Assembly (NCBI GenBank): GCA_023151115.1
Contig: JAKLJP010000013.1
Coordinates: 62,001 to 126,000 of the forward strand
DNA: 64,000 nucleotides
Direction of reading: 5' to 3'
DNA from: Anaerolineae bacterium
GTDB lineage: Bacteria > Chloroflexota > Anaerolineae > 4572-78 > J111
Position numbers and translations under genes: made by a program. Shown here one piece after another: positions 1 through 7,954 of the stretch. A model generated the notes under the pieces. That model saw only the letters and a program-made list of their open reading frames with translations. It was not told where the DNA came from and ran no database searches. Numbering within the stretch: the stretch's first letter is position 1; each line of letters begins with the position of its first letter.

Positions 1-96
1 CTAGATTTCAAGGATGTGGATAGTCCTCGCCAGGCCGGGGCGGTGGCAACAGAGCGTTGTTTACAGGAATTGCAAGCTCTAATCGAGTGGGGATAG
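1..96 (+). CDS. C-terminal end of an unidentified gene (partial)
   Basis: The first reading frame is open from base 1 to a TAG at 94-96 and encodes 31 residues (LDFKDVDSPRQAG... ending QALIEWG). The composition looks protein-like, with a charged start and an amphipathic end (ATERCLQELQALIEW). The start lies upstream of the window, so no domain or family can be named. A long imperfect palindrome follows five bases later and could close this transcript. It could also be chance coding; the call rests only on frame openness and residue composition. Confidence 0.4.
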   Translation, partial: LDFKDVDSPRQAGAVATERCLQELQALIEWG

Positions 97-100
97 TAAC

Positions 101-208
101 TATACTCAGTAGATCCAATTTTCCGAGGACGCGCAGCGGGCACGCCCACGTGCCGAACACCGCCGCACGTGGGCGTGCCGGCTCCTCAAATTTGGATCCA
201 CTGATACT
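101..208. repeat. Long imperfect palindrome with perfect 14-bp core
   Basis: The core arms GGCACGCCCACGTG (139-152) and CACGTGGGCGTGCC (166-179) are perfect inverted repeats around a 13-nt loop. The flanks continue the symmetry imperfectly: a CAGTAGATCCAA-like arm near 107-118 faces TTGGATCCACTG near 192-203. There is no T-run, so it is not a textbook terminator. It sits between the end of the partial gene and the histidine kinase start and may be a miniature repeat or a transcript-end hairpin. Confidence 0.7.
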
Positions 209-246
209 AATGAGACACTGGGAAAGCAGTAGAACAGGATCAACCG

Positions 247-3200
247 GTGGAATACAAATTTGATGAAACAAATACAGGCGTCAGTAACCTGTCAGAACAT
301 GAATTGGCTCAATTACGCCAACGGGTGGCTGAATTGGAGACTCTGGAAGCCAAACACCGGGAAACGGAAGAATCGCTGGCCCATGAGCGGAATCTTTTGC
401 GGACTTTGGTGGATCATCTGCTAGAGTTTGTTTATTTTAAAGATACCCAGAGCCGCTTTGTGGTTGCTAACTCCGCCGTGGCTCACCTGATGAAGGCGGC
501 TACGCCGGAAGAATTGATCGGCAAAACCGATTTTGATTTTTACCCGGCAGATCTGGCCGCTCGCTATTTTGCCGCCGAGCAGCAGGTTATTACTTCCGGG
601 CAGCCGTTGGTCAACCACGAAGAACCGGTGTTTCATCAGCAAACTGACCAGCCCCGCTGGATTTCAAGCAATAAAATTCCTCTACGTGATAGCCAGGGCC
701 AGATTGTGGGGGTGGTGGGCCTGGGGCGCGACATCACCGAATGGAAAAGAGCAGAGGAAGCGCTCCAACAATCCAAGCAGCGCATTGAAAATATCCTGGA
801 AAGTATTACCGACGCCTTTTTTGCGGTGGATAAACGGTGGCGCTTTACCTATGTTAATCAGCGGGCGGAACAGCTTTTGCATAAAACGCGGGCGGAACTC
901 CTGCATAAAAGCTTGTGGGCTGAATTTCCCGGCGTGGTCCACTCAAAATTTAATGCTCAATTCCGGCGAGCAATGACCAAGCAAGTTACAGTTGAGTTTG
1001 AGGAATATTATGAGCCACTAGAAACCTGGTTCAAAGTTCACGCCTATCCCTATTCGGACGGGCTTTCGGTTTATTTTAGAGATGTAACCGAACGAAAACA
1101 GGCTGAGGCTATTTTGGCTCAACGCGCCGCTCAATTGGCTTTAATCAACGATATCGGTAGTAAAATTGCCGCTGTCCTGGATTTGGATACCCTCCTCAAC
1201 CGGGCCGCCCGTCTGGTGCATGAAACTTTTAATTATCATCACGTAGCTCTGTTTCTGTTGGATCAGGATCGGGTTCGCTTAAAAGCCATTGCCGGCTCAT
1301 ACCAAACCTTTTTCCCCCCTAATCATACCCAATTGATCAGCCAGGGCATTATCGGCTGGGTGGTTTCTAACGGCCAAAAAATCGTAGCCAATGATGTAAC
1401 CCAGGAGTCGCGCTACATCTCGTTAATTCCTGATCGGACGGAAACCCAGGCTGAGTTGTGTGTGCCTATTAAAGTAGCCGGTCAAACCGTCGGGGTGATT
1501 GACTTGCAAAGCCCTCGCCTCAACGCCTTTGGCGAGAATGACATCATTGCCATGGAAATTCTCACCGACCAGGTGGCGGTGGCCATTGAGAATGCCCGGC
1601 TGTACCAGGCTCTACAGCAGGAGCTGGCCGAGCGGAAGCAGGCCGAAAAAGACTTGCAGCAATCAAAAACACAGCTTCTCAATGTGCTGGAACACCTGGA
1701 TGAGCTGGTCCACGAGCGGACAGCTGAATTGAGCACGGCTAACGTTCAACTCCAACAGGAAATCATTGAGCGCCGGCGGGTTGAACACGCGCTACGAGAG
1801 AGCGAAAGCAATTACCGGCTGTTGATGGAGCAGGCTTCCGATGGTATTTTTATTGCCGATTACCAGGGCAACCTGCTTGAGGTCAACTCAAAAGGCTGCG
1901 AAATGCTGGACTACACCCACACAGAACTACTCCGGCTCAATCTTTTAAGCGATTTAATCCCCGCCGAAGATCTCGCCGCCCGGCCTATCCGAATGAAAGA
2001 ACTGTTGGCCGGCAAAACCATTCTGGCGGAACGCCGTTTTCGTTGCCGCAACGGGACTATTTTGCCGGTCGAAATCAGCGCCAAAATGCTGGACGATGGC
2101 CGGCTGCAAGCCATTGTCCGGGACATTACCGAGCGTAAACAGGCCCAGGAATCGCTCCAGCGTTATGCGGAACGGGTGAAAACATTGCAGGAACTTGACC
2201 GGGCGATTCTGGCGGCGCAGTCTCCAGAGGCCATTGCTCAGGTAGCTTTGCATCATATTCAGCAATTAATTCCGTTTCAACAGGCGGCTGTGGTTGGCTT
2301 TGATTTTGAGTCGTACGAGGCGGTGATGCTGGCGGCCTACGTCTCTGGCCAGGCCCGCGTGATGGTGGGAGTCCATCCTCCCCTGGACATGTTCGGTATT
2401 GCCGAGGAATTGCGCCAGGGCAGTTCCACAACCTCGGATAATATTCTCAGCTTTGTTCAGCCGCCCCTGGCCCTCCAGGCTTTGGGGGTCGAGGGTAATT
2501 GTTGTTACATTAATGTGCCGCTGGTAGCCAAAGGCAAACTTATTGGCGGTCTGAGTCTGGGAGCCGATACAGCCGACGCTTTTACCCCTGAGGGGGTGGA
2601 TATTGCCCGTGAGGTGGCCGACCCGCTGGCTGTGGCGATTCAACAGGCGCGCCTGCACGAACAAATTCAGCGTTATGCCGCCGAACTGGAGCAACGGGTG
2701 GCGGAACGCACGGCTAAACTGGAAGAGATCAACGACGAACTGAACTCGTTTTCCTTCTCAGTTTCGCACGATTTGCGAGCGCCGCTGCGAGCCGTGCATG
2801 GTTTTGCCGACGCCTTGTTGGAGGATTATACGGCAGTGCTGGATGAGGAAGGCCAGAAATACGCCCAGCGCATTGTTGACGCCGCCCACCGCATGGATAT
2901 TTTGATTCAGGATTTGCTGGTGTACAGCCGCCTCAGCCGCTCCGACCTGCGGCTCCAACCCGTTGATTTGGATGCGGTTGTTACCGATGTGTTAACCCAA
3001 CTCGAAATAACTCTCCAGGAACAACGGGCCAGGCTTAAGGTAGAAAAGCCGCTGCCCCGGGTGATTGGCCACTATGCTACCGTCGTGCAAATTGTTTCTA
3101 ATCTGGTTAGCAACGCCGTTAAATTTGTGCCGGCAGGCGTGCAGCCTTCTATCCGTATCTGGGCCGAGATTATTAAAACCTCGCCGGGCGAAACGAGGGA

Positions 3201-3435
3201 AGCGGCGGTGCGCCTGTGGGTGGAAGATAACGGCATCGGCATCGAGCCGGAGTACCAGGAACGGATTTTTCAAATCTTTGAACGGCTGCACGGCATCGAG
3301 GCTTATCCTGGGACCGGCGTGGGCCTGGCGATTGTGCGCAAAGGCGCGGCCCGGTTGGGCGGGCGAGCCGGGGTTGAATCGCACCCCGGTCACGGCAGCC
3401 GGTTTTGGATTGAGCTGCCACAGGCCGTAGGATAG
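247..3435 (+). CDS. Soluble multi-PAS/GAF sensor histidine kinase
   Basis: This is a 1062-residue sensor kinase with no membrane segment, so it probably senses a cytoplasmic or diffusible signal. Visible order: short coiled coil (15-45), PAS (about 48-165, ending GRDITEWKRAEE), PAS (about 172-285), GAF (about 290-455), coiled coil, PAS (about 516-638), GAF (about 640-805), HisKA with phospho-acceptor His841 in FSVSHDLRAPLR, then HATPase with the N-box SNLVSNAVKF, DNGIGI and GTGVGL motifs. The HisKA/HATPase pairing resembles phytochrome-type kinases. The start is GTG at 247 with AGGA seven bases upstream; no earlier in-frame start was favoured. No receiver domain or adjacent response regulator is visible, so the partner is unknown. 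Confidence 0.93.
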   Translation: MEYKFDETNTGVSNLSEHELAQLRQRVAELETLEAKHRETEESLAHERNLLRTLVDHLLEFVYFKDTQSRFVVANSAVAHLMKAATPEELIGKTDFDFYPADLAARYFAAEQQVITSGQPLVNHEEPVFHQQTDQPRWISSNKIPLRDSQGQIVGVVGLGRDITEWKRAEEALQQSKQRIENILESITDAFFAVDKRWRFTYVNQRAEQLLHKTRAELLHKSLWAEFPGVVHSKFNAQFRRAMTKQVTVEFEEYYEPLETWFKVHAYPYSDGLSVYFRDVTERKQAEAILAQRAAQLALINDIGSKIAAVLDLDTLLNRAARLVHETFNYHHVALFLLDQDRVRLKAIAGSYQTFFPPNHTQLISQGIIGWVVSNGQKIVANDVTQESRYISLIPDRTETQAELCVPIKVAGQTVGVIDLQSPRLNAFGENDIIAMEILTDQVAVAIENARLYQALQQELAERKQAEKDLQQSKTQLLNVLEHLDELVHERTAELSTANVQLQQEIIERRRVEHALRESESNYRLLMEQASDGIFIADYQGNLLEVNSKGCEMLDYTHTELLRLNLLSDLIPAEDLAARPIRMKELLAGKTILAERRFRCRNGTILPVEISAKMLDDGRLQAIVRDITERKQAQESLQRYAERVKTLQELDRAILAAQSPEAIAQVALHHIQQLIPFQQAAVVGFDFESYEAVMLAAYVSGQARVMVGVHPPLDMFGIAEELRQGSSTTSDNILSFVQPPLALQALGVEGNCCYINVPLVAKGKLIGGLSLGADTADAFTPEGVDIAREVADPLAVAIQQARLHEQIQRYAAELEQRVAERTAKLEEINDELNSFSFSVSHDLRAPLRAVHGFADALLEDYTAVLDEEGQKYAQRIVDAAHRMDILIQDLLVYSRLSRSDLRLQPVDLDAVVTDVLTQLEITLQEQRARLKVEKPLPRVIGHYATVVQIVSNLVSNAVKFVPAGVQPSIRIWAEIIKTSPGETREAAVRLWVEDNGIGIEPEYQERIFQIFERLHGIEAYPGTGVGLAIVRKGAARLGGRAGVESHPGHGSRFWIELPQAVG

Positions 3436-3452
3436 CGAGGTATTGGAGGAAT

Positions 3453-3503
3453 GGAAGGTTGGAAGGTTGGAAGATTGCCAATTTTCCAACCTTCCAACCT
3501 TCC
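3453..3503. repeat. Palindromic repeat, family B copy 1 (GGAAGGTTGG type)
   Basis: A perfect 20-bp inverted repeat built from GGAAGGTTGG units (3453-3472 versus 3484-3503) lies in the gap between the convergent kinase and hydrolase genes. Related copies lie at 8821-8873, 11695-11754 and 27337-27395. The transcript would fold into a strong hairpin and could serve as a bidirectional transcript end, although no clear T-run follows. Confidence 0.8.
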
Positions 3504-3518
3504 CTATCATCGTAAATT

Positions 3519-4388
3519 CTAACTCTCCCTTAATATCGGGCGGGTGAGACAGGTCGCCCCACCCTCGGCCTTTAGCGATATTTCGTGGCCTTGATAGGTT
3601 AACACTTCGCAGCCGGCGGCAGCCAATCGTTGTTGGGTGATCGGGTTGCCGGCCAGCATGAGGCATTGGCCGGGGGCCAGGGCCAGGACATTGGTCGCCA
3701 TGGTCTCGAACTCTTCGGAGGGCACTTCAATAAACCGGAAATTTTGCTCGGTGAGATACTGCCAGAACGGGACCGGCATCAAGGGCGGATAAACCACGGC
3801 CAGCCGTTCATCCACCAGGCTGATAAAACTCATCAGATGCAGGCACGCCTCCGGGCCGAGATAGTAGGGCAGCTGCACCGGAATACATTCGACCCCCAGT
3901 GGGGTCAACGCCTCTTGCAACTGCCGCAGCCCTTCGGCGTTGGTGCGGAAACCCAGCCCGACAGCCAGGGTCTGCTCGTTCAGCCACATCAGATCGCCGC
4001 CTTCGGCCCGCGCTGTGCTGTGCAAACGGTAAAGGATGGGAATATCCAGCGCCTCAAAGCTGCGCGTCAGCGCAGCCTCTTCGCCCCGGCGGAGCGCTTT
4101 GCCCATGCTCAGGATGATCGCGCCCTCGTTTGTCACCAGGGCCGGGTCGTGGACATAAATCGCATCGGCGTGATCGGGCAGCGCTTCGTCATGATAAATG
4201 ATTTCGGTTCCCGCCTGGCGTAGGCTGGCCACAAAGGCATCGTGCTCCTGCCGGGCCAGGGCCAGGTTGGGCTGCTCTGTGTAATGCCAGCGCACCGGAT
4301 CGGCCCGGCCAAAAGCCTCATTGGGCCGGCGGACCAGCACCCGCCGCAGTGGTTTAATCATACTTTGACTGCCGTAATTTTGCCCCAT
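3519..4388 (-). CDS. DDAH / amidinotransferase-family hydrolase
   Basis: This 289-residue protein belongs to the guanidino-group modifying superfamily (arginine deiminase, DDAH). Visible hallmarks are the EGGD motif at 129-132, a candidate catalytic His184 (ACLHLMSF) and the C-terminal nucleophile Cys280 in GGATCLTRP. Length and the single compact domain fit dimethylarginine dimethylaminohydrolase-like enzymes, which release citrulline and an alkylamine, better than the longer ArcA arginine deiminases. The substrate cannot be fixed from sequence. The start at 4388 is supported by an AAAGGAGG ribosome site just upstream. It is transcribed alone and converges on the histidine kinase. Confidence 0.85.
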   Translation of the reverse strand: MGQNYGSQSMIKPLRRVLVRRPNEAFGRADPVRWHYTEQPNLALARQEHDAFVASLRQAGTEIIYHDEALPDHADAIYVHDPALVTNEGAIILSMGKALRRGEEAALTRSFEALDIPILYRLHSTARAEGGDLMWLNEQTLAVGLGFRTNAEGLRQLQEALTPLGVECIPVQLPYYLGPEACLHLMSFISLVDERLAVVYPPLMPVPFWQYLTEQNFRFIEVPSEEFETMATNVLALAPGQCLMLAGNPITQQRLAAAGCEVLTYQGHEISLKAEGGATCLTRPILRES

Positions 4389-4408
4389 CGTTGCCTCCTT
4401 TGAAATAT

Positions 4409-4438
4409 AGTAGTCAGTAATCAGTAGTCAGTAGTCAG
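4409..4438. repeat. Tandem CAGTAGT repeat
   Basis: This short tandem stretch is made of TAGTCAGTAATCAGTAGTCA-like units in the leader region of the DDAH-like gene. It belongs to the low-complexity repeat debris common in this window. The rest of the 4389-4689 gap holds a family K copy (about 4439-4482), a GTAGCAGG/GTCTACCG tandem stretch with a central hairpin, and no gene. Confidence 0.6.
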
Positions 4439-4571
4439 AAAGACATTTCATCGTTAGTGTCGTCCCGATTGGGACCACCGCCAGTGTACCGCTATCTGAA
4501 GGATGTGTCAATCCAAAATTAGATCCCCGTTTCTACCTTCCGCTGAAAAAGGGTAAAATGGAGCGAATAAA

Positions 4572-4666
4572 AAGGTAGCAGGGTCGCAAGGTAGCAGGGA
4601 TGTATTACCCCTGTCTACGCCCTTCGGCGCACCCGAAGGGGTGCCGTCTACTGTCTACCGTCTACT
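4572..4666. repeat. GTAGCAGG / GTCTACCG repeat cluster with CCCTTCGG hairpin
   Basis: Two GGTAGCAGGG units (4573-4598) face GTCTACTGTCTACCGTCTAC (4645-4664), giving loose inverted symmetry. Between them CCCTTCGG (4620-4627) and CCGAAGGG (4633-4640) form a perfect 8-bp hairpin. The same GTAGACGG words recur in frame inside the molybdopterin enzyme gene (16170-16252). The cluster ends just before the ribosome site of the PLP enzyme gene, so it lies in its leader. Confidence 0.65.
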
Positions 4667-4689
4667 ATTTTGGGAGGAGTTTTTACCGT

Positions 4690-5877
4690 ATGTCTGATCA
4701 GCAACCGAGTTTGAGCACCCTTTCCGTCTGGGCCGGTGAGGAGCAAGCCTTGTGGCAGGGGGCCACCCAAGTGCCGGTGGTCCACAGCGTGGCCTTTGGC
4801 TATCAGGATGTGGACAATTGGCTGGACGTGGCCCTGGGCCGCGAGCCAGGCCACATTTACAGCCGCAATACCAACCCCACCGTGCAGGCGTTTGAGGAAA
4901 AAGTGCGACAGTTGGAAGGCGCGGAGGCTGCCACCAGCTTTGCCACCGGCATGGCCGCCATCAGCAACACTCTGTTTACCCTGCTCTCGCCCGGCGACCG
5001 GGTGGTTTCGGTTAAAGATACCTATGGCGGGACCAGCAAGATTTTTCTTGAGTTTTTGCCTCGCTTTCAGATTGAGGTTGAGCTGTGCGACACCACCGAC
5101 CACGCCGCCATCGAAGCGGCCATTGCCCAGGGCTGCCGGCTGCTCTATCTGGAAAGTCCGACCAACCCGACCCTCAAAGTGATGGACATGGCCCGGCTGG
5201 CCCAGGCCGCGCATCGGGTGGGAGCGGTGGTCGTAGCTGATAACACCTTTGCCACGCCGATCAACCAGAACCCGCTGGCCCTGGGGGTAGATTTGGTGCT
5301 GCACAGCGCCACCAAATTCCTGGGCGGCCACGCCGACGCGCTGGGCGGGGTTGTGTGTGGGGCTAGGCCGTGGGTGGAGCAAATTTATCATTTCCGGGAA
5401 ATCAACGGAGCGACGCTGGAGCCAATGGCGGCCTACTTGTTGCTGCGCGGCATGAAAACATTGCACCTGCGGATTCGCCAGCAGAACGAGAGCGCGCTGC
5501 AAATTGCTCGCTTCCTGGCCGAGCAGCCCCAGGTCAGCCAGGTTTTTTACCCCGGCCTGGAAACGCACACTCACCACGACGTGGCCCGGCGGCAGATGCG
5601 CGGCTTTGGTGGGGTGCTGAGTTTTATGCTCAAAGGCGGCTTCGACGTGGTGCGGGCCTTTCTGCCCCGGCTGCGCTACGCTCACCGCGCGGCCAACCTC
5701 GGCGCAGTGGAAACCATCGCCGGCCCGCCGGCCACCACCAGCCACGTCGAGTGTACCCCGGAGGAACGCGAAGCCATGGGTATCCCGGAAGGGCTGATTC
5801 GCTACTCGGTGGGGATTGAGGAGACGGCGGATTTGATGGCAGATTTGGAGCAGGCGTTGGCGAGCTTGAAGCCTTGA
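4690..5877 (+). CDS. Cys/Met-metabolism PLP-dependent enzyme
   Basis: This 395-residue fold-type I PLP enzyme belongs to the cystathionine gamma-synthase, O-acylhomoserine sulfhydrylase and methionine gamma-lyase group. The PLP lysine is Lys209 in SATKFLGGH. The SRNTNPT motif near the N-terminus, TSFATGMAAI around the cofactor phosphate, YLESPTNPT and VADNTFATP are all in place. The exact reaction (transsulfuration synthesis or lysis) cannot be told from these motifs. The frame is open upstream to 4600, but that extension translates repeat DNA; the ATG at 4690 has GGGAGGAG at 4672-4679 and gives the usual family N-terminus. It is monocistronic as far as can be seen. Confidence 0.92.
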   Translation: MSDQQPSLSTLSVWAGEEQALWQGATQVPVVHSVAFGYQDVDNWLDVALGREPGHIYSRNTNPTVQAFEEKVRQLEGAEAATSFATGMAAISNTLFTLLSPGDRVVSVKDTYGGTSKIFLEFLPRFQIEVELCDTTDHAAIEAAIAQGCRLLYLESPTNPTLKVMDMARLAQAAHRVGAVVVADNTFATPINQNPLALGVDLVLHSATKFLGGHADALGGVVCGARPWVEQIYHFREINGATLEPMAAYLLLRGMKTLHLRIRQQNESALQIARFLAEQPQVSQVFYPGLETHTHHDVARRQMRGFGGVLSFMLKGGFDVVRAFLPRLRYAHRAANLGAVETIAGPPATTSHVECTPEEREAMGIPEGLIRYSVGIEETADLMADLEQALASLKP

Positions 5878-5929
5878 AGCCTTGAACTGACCCACAGGGT
5901 GCTTCGCTTAAGTTCAGGCTGATACTGAA

Positions 5930-6025
5930 AGTCCGTTTTTAACGGACTGGTTTGCCCAGATAAGGTTGCGGAATTGGCCGAGTCGGTTTCTAACCGACTT
6001 CCTGTACCAGCCCGGAATTTCAATT
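5930..6025. repeat. Three consecutive short hairpins
   Basis: AGTCCGTT-TTT-AACGGACT (5930-5948) and AGTCGGTT-TCT-AACCGACT (5981-5999) are perfect 8-bp stems with 3-nt loops, differing by covarying bases. A third, less regular hairpin centred on GGAATTTCAATTC follows at about 6011-6029. They lie just 3' of the PLP enzyme gene and before a family A palindrome. None has a T-run. They may be one composite repeat or an RNA structure. Confidence 0.65.
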
Positions 6026-6057
6026 CGGGGCGGTCTCGCTGGGGATTGAGAAGACGA

Positions 6058-6106
6058 TGGAGTCCAAAGCTTGCTTTGGCTTTTCCAAACCGAGGTTTGG
6101 ACTCCA
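6058..6106. repeat. Dispersed 49-bp palindrome, family A copy 1
   Basis: The arms TGGAGTCCAAAGC... and ...GGTTTGGACTCCA form an interrupted palindrome of 49 bp. Its reverse complement matches the copy at 45064-45112 at 48 of 49 positions. Other copies are at 51928-51977 and 55952-56000. All four are intergenic. No transposase is attached, and the element resembles a REP or MITE-like sequence. Confidence 0.85.
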
Positions 6107-6138
6107 ATTTCCTCTTTTGGAATTTGAGTGGGGTAGGA

Positions 6139-6196
6139 GCGAGGCAACTCGGAGAGCTTTTTGACTGCTTCGAGACAACCCATCGAGTTGCCTCGC
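6139..6196. repeat. Inverted repeat GCGAGGCAACTCG
   Basis: GCGAGGCAACTCG (6139-6151) is perfectly inverted at 6184-6196, and the symmetry extends imperfectly to about 19 bp. It occupies the last part of the 5878-6306 gap before the GIY-YIG-like gene. That gap otherwise holds only the hairpin triplet and a family A palindrome; no gene was seen there. Confidence 0.65.
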
Positions 6197-6306
6197 CCTT
6201 ACCAAACGATTCAGGAGCATGCCATTCGCTGGTTTCTGTGATAGAATAGGGGTGGGATAATAAATTGTTGGATGGCAGAAAAACCCCCAGAAAAGGTTCG
6301 TAACTT

Positions 6307-6885
6307 ATGGATCAGGAAACTATAGATATTTATTGGACTGGACCCCATAGTTGGCCGAAGTTTGAGCCTGAAAACAATTTACCCTCTATACCAAAACATC
6401 CGGGTATCTACTTGCAGACGGTTGAATACCGAGATGGTTATCTGATTCATGCGGCGGGTCTGACGCGCCGACCAGTTCCAGTACGCTTTCGTGAGCACAC
6501 TCGCAAGTATATGAGCGGAGACTACAATATTTTCGATATTGTTGCTATGCAACAGGGTATCCGAAAAGAAGTTTGGCATGGGTGGGGCTGGACGCCCGAA
6601 AAGCGAGCTGAATTTGAAAAGCAAAGGCCAATAATTCATGTTGCGATCCGCAAGCAACTTGCAGGATTTAGAATTTTCGTCGCAAATGTAGGAACTCAGC
6701 GACGTATCCTTGAACGCCTTGAAGCATCCATAATGTGGAATCTTTATAAACAGCCCGCACCTTTTTGCGACATCCCGGATAAGGGAATGATGCTTGCACC
6801 ACGATGGGACTCAGAAGATCCAATTATCGTTAAGAATAGATATACAGTTAAGCTATATGGTCTTCCACCAAAGCTTGAAATATAG
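6307..6885 (+). CDS. GIY-YIG-like nuclease-fold protein
   Basis: This 192-residue protein is not a named family that I recognise, but it has a GIY-YIG layout. GIY is at 33-35 in HPGIYLQ, a degenerate second strand YLIHAAG is at 45-51, Arg60 sits in VRFREH as in the family helix, and candidate metal-binding glutamates Glu136 and Glu139 are in RILERLEASIMW. The usual YIG triplet is replaced, so activity is uncertain. The start ATG at 6307 has AAAAGG about 13 bases upstream. The gene is richer in A and T than its neighbours, which suggests transfer. The role could be DNA cleavage or repair, or a non-catalytic binding fold. Confidence 0.6.
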   Translation: MDQETIDIYWTGPHSWPKFEPENNLPSIPKHPGIYLQTVEYRDGYLIHAAGLTRRPVPVRFREHTRKYMSGDYNIFDIVAMQQGIRKEVWHGWGWTPEKRAEFEKQRPIIHVAIRKQLAGFRIFVANVGTQRRILERLEASIMWNLYKQPAPFCDIPDKGMMLAPRWDSEDPIIVKNRYTVKLYGLPPKLEI

Positions 6886-6945
6886 AAAAGCCCCAATTCA
6901 ATACCATAGAAGTGGAACTTGGTTCATTTTGAAAGGAGCAAAGCA

Positions 6946-7248
6946 ATGGGAACTAGCTGGTTTTTGGGAGCAATCCTGGTAATTGGCGTGATAGCTTTTT
7001 TCTTCTCGCGTTTAGCTGCGAATAGGGGCGGTTCTAAAAAGAATAGCTACCAAGACGCCGAAATGGGGAGTTCCGGTTTTATGTTTGTAGATAGCGGCAG
7101 TGGCTATAGCAGCGAAGAAGACAGCGATGACGACGAAGGCGATGACGGTGATGGAGATGATGGTTATGATTTTACAGACGATGGAGGATCATATGACGGC
7201 GGAGGTGACAGCTACGACAGTGGCGGCGATAGTAGTAGTTCTGAATAG
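6946..7248 (+). CDS. Small membrane protein with acidic Ser/Gly/Asp tail
   Basis: This 100-residue hypothetical protein has one N-terminal membrane helix (about 4-22, WFLGAILVIGVIAFFF). A basic stretch (RLAANRGGSKK) follows, then an extremely acidic low-complexity tail rich in Asp, Glu, Gly and Ser to the end. The topology suggests an anchor with a cytoplasmic disordered acidic tail. No function can be assigned. The start at 6946 is chosen because AAAGGAG lies at 6932-6938; an upstream in-frame start at 6919 lacks such a site. Like the gene before it, it is somewhat AT-rich. Confidence 0.65.
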   Translation: MGTSWFLGAILVIGVIAFFFSRLAANRGGSKKNSYQDAEMGSSGFMFVDSGSGYSSEEDSDDDEGDDGDGDDGYDFTDDGGSYDGGGDSYDSGGDSSSSE

Positions 7249-7331
7249 AATTCTCATTTGTTAGAACAAGCAGCTTTACTCAGGGCAACATTGACAAGTC
7301 TTTTTTAAGAAGTAAGCGGGGGAAATAACTT

Positions 7332-7571
7332 ATGGATAGGTCCAAAAAATTCATTGTTTCTGACCCTAACATTATGATGGGTAAACCGGTCATCGCCGGC
7401 ACCCGCATTACGGTTGAGCTCATCCTTGAAAAACTTGCTACTGGCGAAACTATTGAGCAAATTCTGGAAGCCCATCCTCGTTTAACCCTCGAAGCCATTC
7501 AGGCAGCTTTAGCTTTCGCCGCCGAGGCATTACGAGCAGATGTGATCTATCCTTTGGCTGAGGCCGCATGA
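7332..7571 (+). CDS. DUF433 antitoxin-like protein
   Basis: The 79-residue product matches the DUF433 pattern: DPNIMMGKPVIAGTRITVE, a helix-turn-helix-like segment (LATGETIEQIL), and HPRLTLEAIQAAL. DUF433 proteins are typically small DNA-binding antitoxins encoded before PIN-like DUF5615 toxins, and that partner follows here with a 4-bp ATGA overlap. The pair would therefore be a type II toxin-antitoxin module, with repression of its own promoter by the antitoxin or complex (family knowledge, not shown here). Confidence 0.88.
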   Translation: MDRSKKFIVSDPNIMMGKPVIAGTRITVELILEKLATGETIEQILEAHPRLTLEAIQAALAFAAEALRADVIYPLAEAA

Positions 7572-7924
7572 TTCTGCTGGCTGATGAAAGTGTAGATCGC
7601 CCTATTGTCGAGCGATTGCGGCAAGAAGGTCATACGGTACATTACATTGCCGAAATGGAGCCGGGTATTTCGGACGATAAAGTGCTAGAAATCGCCAATA
7701 ACGAAGACGCGCCTCTATTGACAGCCGATAAAGATTTTGGCGAACTGGTCTATCGTCAGCATCGGTTAATGACAGGCGTCATCCTTATTCGTTTGGCAGG
7801 AGTATCCCCGTTGCAGAAGGCAGAAATAGTTGCTCTGGCTATCAAGCAGCATCAACTTGAACTCCCACAAGTTTTTGCTGTAGTCACCCCCGGAGCAATT
7901 CGTATCCGCCGTAGCAAAAATTGA
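7568..7924 (+). CDS. DUF5615 PIN-like toxin
   Basis: This 118-residue protein starts MILLADESV and belongs to the PIN-like DUF5615 (Mut7-C related) group. Acidic residues expected to bind metal are Asp6, Asp36/37, Asp54 and Asp56 (LTADKDFGEL). Relatives are presumed ribonuclease toxins. It overlaps the upstream DUF433 gene by 4 bp, so translation is coupled and the antitoxin is made first. No defect is visible, so the toxin is probably functional. Confidence 0.88.
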   Translation: MILLADESVDRPIVERLRQEGHTVHYIAEMEPGISDDKVLEIANNEDAPLLTADKDFGELVYRQHRLMTGVILIRLAGVSPLQKAEIVALAIKQHQLELPQVFAVVTPGAIRIRRSKN

Positions 7925-7954
7925 GTGGTTAAAACATCAAGAAAGGATTCTATT

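Noticed and set aside
4648..5895. Long minus-strand frame opposite the PLP enzyme
   Set aside because: It is a shadow of the cystathionine synthase-type gene, whose PLP lysine and motifs are intact.
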